Origin: Acidimicrobiia bacterium
GTDB lineage: Bacteria > Actinomycetota > Acidimicrobiia > Acidimicrobiales > Poriferisodalaceae
Reading direction: 5' to 3'
Assembly (NCBI GenBank): GCA_022826045.1
Contig: JAJDVQ010000102.1
Coordinates: 1-64,000 of the forward strand
Length of the DNA: 64,000 nt
Shown here: positions 17,915 through 24,582 of the stretch, in pieces
Position numbering within the stretch: position 1 is the stretch's first letter
Layout of the letters: the number at the start of each line of letters is the position of its first letter
Translations under genes and position numbers: made by a program
Notes under the pieces: model-generated
Databases searched by the model: none
The model's input: the letters and a program-made list of their open reading frames with translations, nothing else
Told to the model about the DNA's origin: nothing

Positions 17915-18454
17915 ATGGCAGTCGAGCGATTTCCCGTCGAGGCCTCGCACATCCTGATGTTCGCGAGGTCGATCGGCGACACGAACCCGATCTACAGCGA
18001 CCCGGAGTACGCAGCCGGCACCGAGGTCGGCTCGATCATCGCGCCGCCGACCTTCGCGCAGTCGAGTGCGCAGTTCGACCCCGACTACTTCCTGCGCCCC
18101 AAGCCCGACAAGAAGTGGTTCGGCAGCGGCCGCACCGCCTCGGGCACCCTGGTGCGCGACCTGTCCGAGGCCGACGGCAACGACGTCAAAGACGAGCGTG
18201 AGGACGACAAGCAGTCCGGCTCTGCGGCAGGCGGGCTGCACGCCGAGCAGCACTTCACCTATCACCGGCATCTGAAGCCCGGCGATGTGCTGCACACGGT
18301 CACCTACGACGGCGAGCGCTGGGAGAAGCAGTCCAAGCGGGCGGGCATTCTCAAGTTCTCCGAGGCCGTCACCGAGTACCGCGACGAGGACGACGAGCTG
18401 GTCATCACTGCCAAAGGCGTCGGCGTCGTCACCGAGAAGGTCATCGACAACTAG
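17915..18454 (+). CDS. MaoC-like N-terminal dehydratase (HadA-like)
   Basis: The 179-residue protein has the hot-dog fold of MaoC/FAS1-type dehydratases: FARSIGDTNPIYSD near the start and FTYHRHLKPGDVL in the second half. It resembles HadA-type non-catalytic or structural subunits of (3R)-hydroxyacyl dehydratases, because the canonical hydratase Asp/His pair is not clear here. Residues about 85-105 form an acidic insertion. AGAAGGAG lies 7 nt upstream of ATG 17915. The catalytic-type partner follows 53 nt downstream, suggesting a HadAB-like heterodimer acting on beta-hydroxyacyl thioesters. Bases 17751-17914 upstream contain no gene. Confidence 0.75.
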   Translation: MAVERFPVEASHILMFARSIGDTNPIYSDPEYAAGTEVGSIIAPPTFAQSSAQFDPDYFLRPKPDKKWFGSGRTASGTLVRDLSEADGNDVKDEREDDKQSGSAAGGLHAEQHFTYHRHLKPGDVLHTVTYDGERWEKQSKRAGILKFSEAVTEYRDEDDELVITAKGVGVVTEKVIDN

Positions 18455-18507
18455 CGGGTCGCCAAGGCCACGAACGCAGCACCCACTACCCAGGAAGGCA
18501 CACAGAC

Positions 18508-18930
18508 ATGGCACTCAGCGCATCGCAGCTCAACGTCGGCGACAGCTACTCCGAGCAGATCGTCGACGACCTCACCCGCACCCAGATCGTCCAGTACGCC
18601 GGCGCGTCAGGCGACTACAACCCGGTCCACACCGATGAGAAGTTCGTCACCGAGGTGGCCGGCTACCCGACGGTGTTCGCCCACGGCATGCTCACCATGG
18701 GCATGACCGGCCGCATGGTCACCAACTACGTCGGCGACGGCCGCCTCACCTACTACGGCGTGCGGTTCACCAGCCAGGTGTGGCCCGGCGACACGCTCAC
18801 GGCCAAGGCCGAGGTTGCCGACATCCGTGACGAGGACGGCCAGAAGCTGGTCGATCTCACCATCACCACCACCAACCAGGACGACCGGCCAGTTCTCACC
18901 GGCCAAGCCACCGCCCGCCTCGACGACTGA
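18508..18930 (+). CDS. MaoC-like (3R)-hydroxyacyl dehydratase (HadB-like)
   Basis: This 140-residue hot-dog protein carries the hydratase-2 motif YAGASGDYNPVH, with the catalytic Asp and His, followed by FAHGMLTMGM. It dehydrates or hydrates beta-hydroxyacyl thioesters and probably works with the preceding HadA-like subunit. AGGAAGG lies about 12 nt before ATG 18508. Length equals that of HadB proteins (about 140). Whether the pair serves fatty-acid synthesis or a degradation route cannot be decided here, since no condensing enzyme adjoins it. Confidence 0.8.
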   Translation: MALSASQLNVGDSYSEQIVDDLTRTQIVQYAGASGDYNPVHTDEKFVTEVAGYPTVFAHGMLTMGMTGRMVTNYVGDGRLTYYGVRFTSQVWPGDTLTAKAEVADIRDEDGQKLVDLTITTTNQDDRPVLTGQATARLDD

Positions 18931-18993
18931 GCGAGATTCCGCCCACCACAGCGGTCTCGACGGCTACTCGCTCTGCCGAACCATCGCGCCCTT

Positions 18994-19010
18994 GTGCTAC
19001 AATGTAGAAC
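18994..19010 (+). promoter_or_regulatory. VapBC promoter with palindromic operator
   Basis: CTACA-A-TGTAG at 18997-19007 is a perfect inverted repeat, extended by GT/AC pairs to 18994-19010 with one mismatch. The -10 box TACAAT (18998-19003) lies inside it, 7 nt before the GTG of the antitoxin. This fits autorepression by the VapB-VapC complex and a leaderless mRNA. Confidence 0.6.
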
Positions 19011-19295
19011 GTGGCGGAAGTCGGGATCCGGGCGCTGAAGCAGAACGCATCTGAGGTCGTCGCGCGGGCCGAAGCGGGCGAGGAGATCACCGTGACGAAC
19101 CGGGGTCGACCGGTTGCGAAGATCGTGCCGCATGTGAGCAAGCCCCCCCGGTCACGCATCGAAGAGATGATCGCCCGCGGCGAGATCACCCCGGCGACTG
19201 GTGATATCAGAGACTTCCTGCCGCCCCCGCCGGCACCACCCGGGCGCAGCCTGTCGGAGGTGCTGCTGGAGATGCGGGCCGAGGAACGGTACTGA
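19011..19295 (+). CDS. Phd/YefM-type VapB antitoxin
   Basis: The 94-residue protein starts IRALKQNASEVVARAEAGEE and continues TVTNRGRPVAKIVP, the Phd/YefM DNA-binding fold. The C-terminal half (proline-rich, then SLSEVLLEMRAEER) should wrap the toxin. It neutralises the PIN toxin encoded 15 nt downstream and represses the operon through the palindrome over its own promoter. The GTG start is at the predicted transcription start, so translation is probably leaderless. Confidence 0.88.
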   Translation: MAEVGIRALKQNASEVVARAEAGEEITVTNRGRPVAKIVPHVSKPPRSRIEEMIARGEITPATGDIRDFLPPPPAPPGRSLSEVLLEMRAEERY

Positions 19296-19310
19296 CAGCG
19301 CCATTGAACG

Positions 19311-19703
19311 GTGAACTTCTATTGCGACACATCTGCACTCGCGAAGGCGGTTCTTGACGAGGCGGAATCGGGGGCATTCGCCGCGTGGCTGAGCGAGACA
19401 CAGCGCTTGCTGTACTCGTCCGATCTGACGCGCACCGAGTTCATGCGAGCAGTTCGACGCCATGCGCCCACCTTCCAAGCCCGGGCACGCTCGCTGTTGA
19501 GCACTGTGATGTTCGTGCAATTGACTCCGTCGCTACTCGAACGGGCGGCGTTGCTCGATCCGCCTGAACTCCGCAGCTTGGACGCCATCCATCTCGCAAC
19601 TGCGCTGAGCCTCGGCGACGAACTTGACGGCCTCGTCACCTACGACGAGCGGCTCGCACGCGCCGCCCGCGAGAGCGGAATCCCGACGCTCGCCCCGAGC
19701 TAG
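19311..19703 (+). CDS. VapC toxin, PIN-domain ribonuclease
   Basis: This 130-residue PIN-domain protein has the expected acidic Mg2+-binding residues: D6 in YCDTSAL, a Glu in LTRTEFMRA, the Asp in SLDAIHLATAL and the Asp in VTYDERL. VapC toxins cut tRNA or rRNA. The GTG at 19311 follows the antitoxin by 15 nt. The core is complete, so the pair looks functional. The RNA target is unknown. Confidence 0.88.
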   Translation: MNFYCDTSALAKAVLDEAESGAFAAWLSETQRLLYSSDLTRTEFMRAVRRHAPTFQARARSLLSTVMFVQLTPSLLERAALLDPPELRSLDAIHLATALSLGDELDGLVTYDERLARAARESGIPTLAPS

Positions 19704-19752
19704 CCGTCGGCCCGCCCCGCGCTGGCTAGCCCTTGGCGCTGCCGGCGCTGTG

Positions 19753-21009
19753 CTAACTCTTCGCCCTCTGGGCGAAGCCGAACAGCTTGCCGGCGACTTT
19801 GCGGATCTGGATCTCCTCTGAGCCCTCGGTGATCCGGTACCGGCGGTGGTGCCGGTAGATGTGCTCGAAGGGCATGTGGCGGCCGTAGCCGTTGCCGCCG
19901 CAGCTCTGCATGGCCCGGTCGGCGGCGTCGCAGCAGAACCGGTTGCCCCGGTAGTTGCACATGGCCACCTTGTCGGTGATCTCCATGTGATCGACGCCCT
20001 CGTCCATCTCCCAGGCGGTCTTCCAGATGAGCGCCCGCACCATCTCGGCCTCGGTGTACAGCTCCGCCAGCGGGAACTGGATGGCCTGGTTCTGCGCCAG
20101 GGGCTTGCCGAAGGTGGTGCGGTTCTTCACATAGTCGACCGCCACATCGATGCAGTGCAGGCCGGCGCCGACCGATGACGCGGCCTGGCGGATGCGGTTC
20201 TCGTGCACGAAGAGCTGCGCTGTCTGCAGGCCCCGGCCTTCGTCACCCAGGATGTCGTCGTTGCTCACTCGCACGTCGGTGAGCCGCACGTGGGCGTGGT
20301 CGGTGGGCATGTTGAAGGTCCACATGAACTTCTCGACTGCGAAGCCGGGCGTGTCGACCGGCACGATGAAGCAGGTGATGCCGTGCCCTTCGCCGGGGTT
20401 CCCCGAGGTGCGGGCGAAGATGTAGTCGTGGGTGGCGTGGTGGAGCCCGGTGTTCCAGTACTTCTCGCCGTTGATCACCCACTCGTCGCCGTCGCGCACG
20501 GCGGTGGTCTCCATCCAGGTGGCGTCGGAGCCGTGCAGCGGCTCGGTGAGGCCGAAGCCGATGCGGGCCTGGCCCTCCAGCATCTTGGGGATCCAGTACT
20601 CCTGCTGGGCCGCTGAGCCGTAGCGCTCCATCATCAGCACGGTCGGGAAGTTGCCGATGATCGAGTTCTCGTTCTGCAGGTCGTTGTGCAGTCCGAGGCC
20701 ACGGCGGGCGAGGTGCTCGCGGATGATGGCCATCCCCAGGTTGGTGCCGTCGCTGCCGCCGAAGCGCTCGGGCAGGTGCCAGCGCAGGAAGCCCGCCTTG
20801 TCGGCTTCCTTGCGCATGCGGACCAGCAGGGCTTCCCATTCCGCGTTGGGCAAGCCCTCGCGTTCCCAGTCGGTGCGCGAATCCTCTCGCCGGTGGTCGA
20901 AGAAGCGGATGTTGTCGTCTTCGTTCTCGATGGGCTTGATGACGTCGTCGATGAACGTGTCCAGGTCGTCGAGCAGCTGGGCGATGTCGTCCGGGATGGT
21001 GAAGTCCAT
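19753..21009 (-). CDS. acyl-CoA dehydrogenase family protein
   Basis: The 418-residue flavoenzyme shows the N-terminal helical domain, the FAD-contact segment FGLTEPLHGSDATW, the middle-domain INGEKYWNTG, and a C-terminal YRITEGSEEIQIRKVAG where family members usually carry the substrate-clamp and FAD contacts. It oxidises an acyl-CoA at the alpha-beta position. ATG 21009 begins the conserved MDFTIPDDI; the frame stays open further upstream but that sequence is antisense to the selenoprotein gene and is not conserved. It is divergent from that gene. Substrate chain length cannot be told. Confidence 0.88.
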   Translation of the reverse strand: MDFTIPDDIAQLLDDLDTFIDDVIKPIENEDDNIRFFDHRREDSRTDWEREGLPNAEWEALLVRMRKEADKAGFLRWHLPERFGGSDGTNLGMAIIREHLARRGLGLHNDLQNENSIIGNFPTVLMMERYGSAAQQEYWIPKMLEGQARIGFGLTEPLHGSDATWMETTAVRDGDEWVINGEKYWNTGLHHATHDYIFARTSGNPGEGHGITCFIVPVDTPGFAVEKFMWTFNMPTDHAHVRLTDVRVSNDDILGDEGRGLQTAQLFVHENRIRQAASSVGAGLHCIDVAVDYVKNRTTFGKPLAQNQAIQFPLAELYTEAEMVRALIWKTAWEMDEGVDHMEITDKVAMCNYRGNRFCCDAADRAMQSCGGNGYGRHMPFEHIYRHHRRYRITEGSEEIQIRKVAGKLFGFAQRAKS

Positions 21010-21093
21010 GCGCGGCAACCTACCCGGCTGCCCGCGGCCCCCGCCGAGCCGCCGGGGCCGGTGTGCGAGGATGAGCACACGGGGGTGGCGGCG

Positions 21094-21705
21094 ATGACGA
21101 CTGCTGAGGCGATGTCCGTGCTGGTGTGGTCGGACTATCTGTGACCGTGGTGCCATCTGGCACGAGCCCGGGCGGTCCGCCTGGCCGAACGGCACAACCT
21201 CGACATCACGTGGCTGGCGTACGAGATCCATCCCGAAGTGCCGCCCGAGGGCGTCGAAGTGCGCATGAGCTTCGAGCGAATTGCCTCGATGGCCGAGGTT
21301 GAAGGCATCACGTTCGTGGTGCCCAAGCGCCTGCGCAACAGCGCCAAGGCGCATCAGGCTGCGCTGGCAGTCGAGCATGCCGACCCCGACGCCGCCGAGC
21401 GCTACCACGACCGGCTCTACGCCGCCTACTGGGAAGACGAGCTCGACGTCGCCGATCCTGACGTGCTGGTCAGCCTGGCGGCAGACGTGGCCATCGACCC
21501 AGACGTGCTGCGACGCGTCGTTGCCAACGACGAACTGCTGCCAGCGCTGCGGGCATCGATGACCCGGGCGAACGAGTGGGGAATCAGCGCCACGCCGAGC
21601 TGGCTGTTCGACGGTCGCCTCGTAATCCCGGGAGCGCAAGACGACGGCTTCATGGCAGACGTCATCAGTCGGCTGCGTGAGCGGCCTGCACCGCCCACCA
21701 GCTGA
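21094..21705 (+). CDS. FrnE/DsbA-like thiol oxidoreductase, probable selenoprotein (TGA = Sec17)
   Basis: Read through one in-frame TGA at 21142-21144, this gives a 203-residue DsbA-family protein of the FrnE/HCCA-isomerase-like branch. The N-terminus VLVWSDYL-U-PWCHLARARA matches the family active site SDxxCPWCxxG, with TGA exactly at the first catalytic cysteine (UPWC). The rest (residues 18-203) is open and conserved in style, including SATPSWLFDG, the cis-proline loop, and the closing LVIPGAQ. ATG 21094 has a G-rich GGGGGTGG about 5 nt upstream; ATG 21112 is an alternative (Sec11). A SECIS-like hairpin follows the TGA. The other reading is a recent Cys-to-stop mutation. No sel genes are in the window. 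Confidence 0.75.
21142..21144 (+). other. in-frame TGA, putative selenocysteine codon
   Basis: This TGA replaces the first Cys codon of the CPWC active site in the FrnE/DsbA-like gene. A single-base change from TGC or TGT would also give it, so conservation in relatives is decisive. Confidence 0.7.
21168..21184 (+). promoter_or_regulatory. bacterial SECIS-like hairpin
   Basis: CCGGGCG (21168-21174), apical loop GUC (21175-21177) and CGCCUGG (21178-21184) form a 7-bp stem with one G-U pair. The loop starts 30 nt after the TGA and has G in first position. Both agree with the bacterial SECIS rules I recall: loop 16-37 nt from UGA, and G in the first two loop bases. A second 5-bp hairpin lies closer, at 21150-21163. 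Confidence 0.55.
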
Positions 21706-21747
21706 AACCGTTTCGACGGCCTCGGTGTCTAGCTGGGCGCTGCGCTG

Positions 21748-22191
21748 CTAGCAGCCTTGCCCGCCGCCAGCATCCGGTGGCGGCACCACGGGCAGACCGT
21801 GGCTGATCCAGCCTTCGATGCCGCCGTCGAGATCGGTGGCACGCGCAAAACCCAACTCCTGCAGCTGGGCCGCCGCAAGGCTTGAGCTGTAGCCCTGGTT
21901 GCACACGATGACCAGATGGTCGTCGAGATCCGCTGCGGTTCCTTCCGAAGCGCCCGAGTCTGGGTCGAGGCGCCACTCCAGTACCAACTGCCCGATGTGC
22001 TCAGAGCCCTCGATGACGCCGGTCCGCTGCCGGTCATCTCGTGGCCGAATGTCGATGACACGCAGTGGCCGTTCGCTGTCGCCGCTCCCTGGGCCCATCA
22101 TCTCGGCAAGCTCAGCGGGAGCGACTCGCTCAAACCCCGAACGTGCCTCGTCCAGCAGTTGGTTGATCGTCTTGCGCTGAGGTTCAGACAC
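21748..22191 (-). CDS. rhodanese-domain protein
   Basis: This 147-residue single-domain rhodanese has the active-site loop IVCNQGYSSS, with the Cys that carries persulfide or phosphate. The early helix region APAELAEMMG and the strand RVIDIRPRDD fit the family. It ends GGGQGC, an extra C-terminal cysteine. GTG 22191 has GGGGAGC about 6 nt upstream. It converges on the putative selenoprotein; the 42 nt between them hold no clear terminator. A role in sulfur transfer or thiol redox is inferred. Confidence 0.85.
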   Translation of the reverse strand: MSEPQRKTINQLLDEARSGFERVAPAELAEMMGPGSGDSERPLRVIDIRPRDDRQRTGVIEGSEHIGQLVLEWRLDPDSGASEGTAADLDDHLVIVCNQGYSSSLAAAQLQELGFARATDLDGGIEGWISHGLPVVPPPDAGGGQGC

Positions 22192-22288
22192 CGTTCAACG
22201 CTCCCCATGCGGTTCTGCCAGCGATCCTAAGACGCTCTGCCGCGCCCCAAGGCGCGTCGGTCCGCCGTCGATGTGCGGCCGCCGATGA

Positions 22289-22699
22289 TCAGGCAGGGTT
22301 GTCGATGAACTCCACCCAATTGCCGTCGGGATCTTCCACCATGCCGACCACCACGCCGGGCCGCGCTTCGAGCCGACGCCAGATGATGTTGGCGTCGGCG
22401 TCCTCGCACGCGGTCATGACTTCCTCGAAGTTGCCGACGTTGAAGGTGAAGTAGCGCAGCCCGGTGGCACCGGTGATGCCGCCAGTAGCGCCGGCCTGAA
22501 CGTCAGCGACAGGCACCACGAGCTTGAGCAGGCTCTTGTCTGCCCACAGGCGGTGCATCTGGGCGATGCCCACCTGCTCCATGTTGAGCGTCGCCTCGAA
22601 CTCCAGCCCGAGCACGTCGCGGTAGAACGCGAGCATCTCGTCGCCGTTGCTGGTGACGATGCCCAGGTCGAAGCCCTCCTTGGTCGGTTGCAGTGCCAC
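22289..22699 (-). CDS. VOC (glyoxalase-fold) family protein
   Basis: The 136-residue protein has the paired beta-alpha-beta-beta-beta modules of the vicinal oxygen chelate fold: LGIVTSNGDEMLAFYRDVLG at the start, TGLRYFTFNV mid-way and the closing MVEDPDGNWVEFID that usually supplies a metal-binding Glu. It could be an isomerase, dioxygenase or binding protein. AGGGGAC precedes ATG 22699 by 5 nt. The DUF169 gene lies 66 nt upstream on the same strand and the rhodanese gene 97 nt downstream, so the three may be co-transcribed. Confidence 0.8.
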   Translation of the reverse strand: MALQPTKEGFDLGIVTSNGDEMLAFYRDVLGLEFEATLNMEQVGIAQMHRLWADKSLLKLVVPVADVQAGATGGITGATGLRYFTFNVGNFEEVMTACEDADANIIWRRLEARPGVVVGMVEDPDGNWVEFIDNPA

Positions 22700-22765
22700 G
22701 TTGTCCCCTGTCTGTGTTTGTTCTGCGCTCGATCCGCGCCTGATCAGGTTGGTCGGCCGGTGTGC

Positions 22766-23581
22766 TCAGTCGTAGCTGGCGCCGAGGCCGGCGCGGGCGT
22801 CGGTCTGGATGCCGTAGGGCGGGATCGGGTAGCGCAGGCCGTTGCGCGCCAGCGCCTCCATGCCCTCGACTGCCACCACCAGATCGCCAGGCGTGAGTGC
22901 AATCAGCAGCTCGTCTTCCATCACGCCGCCGTAGCGCCGCTCGGCGAAGCAGGGGAGCGACACGCTGGGCTCGCCGGTGCGCAGCGCTCGGCCCCACGAG
23001 TCGGCGCAGGCCGATTCGCCCACGCAGCCCCATTCCAGCTTCTTGTACTCCCGCCACTGCAGTCCGTTGATGAAGATGATCATCTGCGCCGGGGTGGCGT
23101 AGATCATGCAGACATCGGGCGGGTCCAGCCGCTTCGACGACAGCGGCGACACCACCATCGCCTCATAGGTGCCGTATGGCACGAAGTCCATGGCGTGCTG
23201 GTGTGCAGAGGCGTCTTCGAGAGTCTCGTACCAGACCCCGGCCATGCGGTCGCCCGACAGCCACTTGTCGTCCTGTGGATGCAGCCCGATGACGGCGCCG
23301 CACTGGGCCCCCACGAGGTCGTCCATGGTGATTCCGACGGTCCAATTCAGCCGGCACGCCATGCCCACGATCTGGTCGGTGGTGTGGATGGCCTTGGGGC
23401 GGCGCACTCGCGGCACTTCGTTCATCGCCTCGACCGTCTCGAAGAGCTTCATGCCGATGGGCGTCGTGCGGATGCGCAGCACAGCCTGCAGCCGCGCCAG
23501 CAGCTCGTCCCAGTCGATGGACGCCGTGCGCACGTGCGCTGCAGTCTCGGAGCTTGCGTCGGCGGTGTCGGTCTGAGTCAC
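22766..23581 (-). CDS. DUF169 family protein
   Basis: The 271-residue protein fits DUF169 (COG2043, PF02596): TTPIGMKLFETVE near residue 50, several cysteines (MACRLNW, GAQCGAV, WGCVGESACADS, LPCFAERR) and the central PLSSKRLDPPDVCMIYATPAQM. The function of the family is unknown; the conserved cysteines hint at metal or cluster binding. GTG 23581 is preceded by AAGGGGGAAGCC, a better ribosome site than that of the in-frame ATG at 23608, whose nine extra codons are not conserved. It is divergent from an enoyl-CoA hydratase gene. Confidence 0.75.
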   Translation of the reverse strand: MTQTDTADASSETAAHVRTASIDWDELLARLQAVLRIRTTPIGMKLFETVEAMNEVPRVRRPKAIHTTDQIVGMACRLNWTVGITMDDLVGAQCGAVIGLHPQDDKWLSGDRMAGVWYETLEDASAHQHAMDFVPYGTYEAMVVSPLSSKRLDPPDVCMIYATPAQMIIFINGLQWREYKKLEWGCVGESACADSWGRALRTGEPSVSLPCFAERRYGGVMEDELLIALTPGDLVVAVEGMEALARNGLRYPIPPYGIQTDARAGLGASYD

Positions 23582-23728
23582 GGCTTCCCCCTTGTCCACC
23601 GCAGCCATGAAGTTCCCGGAGTTTCCGGCTGCCGTGTTCGGGAGGTCACGCTAGTTCGGCGACCACTAGCGTGAGCCGCCGAGCGAGCAGAGACCGGGTC
23701 GGCAGACCGGGTGATCGGAGACGGGGCA

Positions 23729-24511
23729 ATGGCAGACGGACTGAGGGTCGAGCGGGACGGGCGCGTCGGGCTGGTGATCATGGATCGCCCGCCGCACAAC
23801 TTCCTGAGCTACCGCCAGGTGCACGACATTGCCGACGCCATGGTGGAGATGGAAGAGGACATGAGCATCGGCTGCGCCGTGCTGGCCGCCGAGGGCCGCT
23901 CGTTCTGCGCCGGCGCCGACCTGGGGGGCGAAGGCGTCGGCGGCGGCGCCGAAGAGAAGGTCGGCGGCAGCGCCACACTGCAGCTCTACCAGGGGTCGGG
24001 TCGGCTCTTCGATGTGACCCTGCCCATCGTCGGGGCGATCCACGGCCCCGCTATCGGCGGCGGCCTGGGCCTGGCGATGGTGCCCGACATCCGCATCACC
24101 TGCCCCGAGGCTCGCTTCTGTGCCAACTTCGCCTCGCTGGGCATTCACCAAGGCTTCGGCATGAGCGTGACGATGCCGCTGCTGCTGGGACCGGAGCGCG
24201 CCGCGAAGGTGCTGCTCGGCGCCAAGCGGTACAAGGGCGATGAGGCGGTGGAGCTTGGGCTCGCTGACGAGTGCGTGCCCGTCGACCAGGTGCGAGATCG
24301 CGCCATTGAGGTCGCACGTGAGATCGCGACCAACGCGCCACTGGCAGTGCGGGCCATCAAGGCCACGCTGCGGCTCGGCCTCGGCGACAAGGTGCGCGAG
24401 GTCACCCAGCGCGAGGCGGCCGAGCAGCTGCGCCTGTCGGGCACCGAGGACGCCAGCGAAGGCATGAAGGCCGTCAGCGAACGCCGCCCCGGCAATTTCG
24501 TCGGCCGGTAG
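23729..24511 (+). CDS. enoyl-CoA hydratase/isomerase family protein
   Basis: This 260-residue crotonase-fold protein has the oxyanion-hole segments GRSFCAGADL and GAIHGPAIGGGLGLAM and the helix ASLGIHQGFGMS. The second canonical glutamate is replaced by His/Gln in that segment, so activity may differ from a standard hydratase. The C-terminal EDASEGMKAVSERRP is typical. GGAGACGGGG lies just before ATG 23729, and TAGCGT at 23667-23672 is a candidate -10 box giving a leader of about 50 nt. Confidence 0.85.
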   Translation: MADGLRVERDGRVGLVIMDRPPHNFLSYRQVHDIADAMVEMEEDMSIGCAVLAAEGRSFCAGADLGGEGVGGGAEEKVGGSATLQLYQGSGRLFDVTLPIVGAIHGPAIGGGLGLAMVPDIRITCPEARFCANFASLGIHQGFGMSVTMPLLLGPERAAKVLLGAKRYKGDEAVELGLADECVPVDQVRDRAIEVAREIATNAPLAVRAIKATLRLGLGDKVREVTQREAAEQLRLSGTEDASEGMKAVSERRPGNFVGR

Positions 24512-24553
24512 GCCGAGCGACAAGCCTTGGGCCGGTAGGCCGGGCAACGAGCC
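24503..24553 (+). repeat. imperfect 24-nt tandem repeat at the 3' end of the enoyl-CoA hydratase gene
   Basis: GGCCGGTAGGCCG is found at 24503 and again at 24530, each followed by a similar 11-nt tail (three to four differences). The first copy includes the stop codon of the hydratase gene. Each copy can fold as GGCC-GGTA-GGCC, so together they may act as a terminator toward the convergent lipoprotein gene. Confidence 0.45.
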
Positions 24554-24582
24554 CGACTGCCGCGAGGCGGAGCAGGAGTTCG

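Noticed and set aside
21121-21150. Treating the TGA at 21142 as the true end of a short gene and 21238 as a new start
   Set aside because: The protein before and after the TGA is one continuous FrnE/DsbA-like sequence with the stop exactly at the catalytic Cys, and the 21238 start would delete the active site. A nonsense mutation remains possible and is stated.
21010-21639. Long N-terminal extension of the acyl-CoA dehydrogenase at 19753
   Set aside because: The extension has no dehydrogenase features and lies opposite the FrnE/DsbA-like gene; ATG 21009 starts the conserved sequence.
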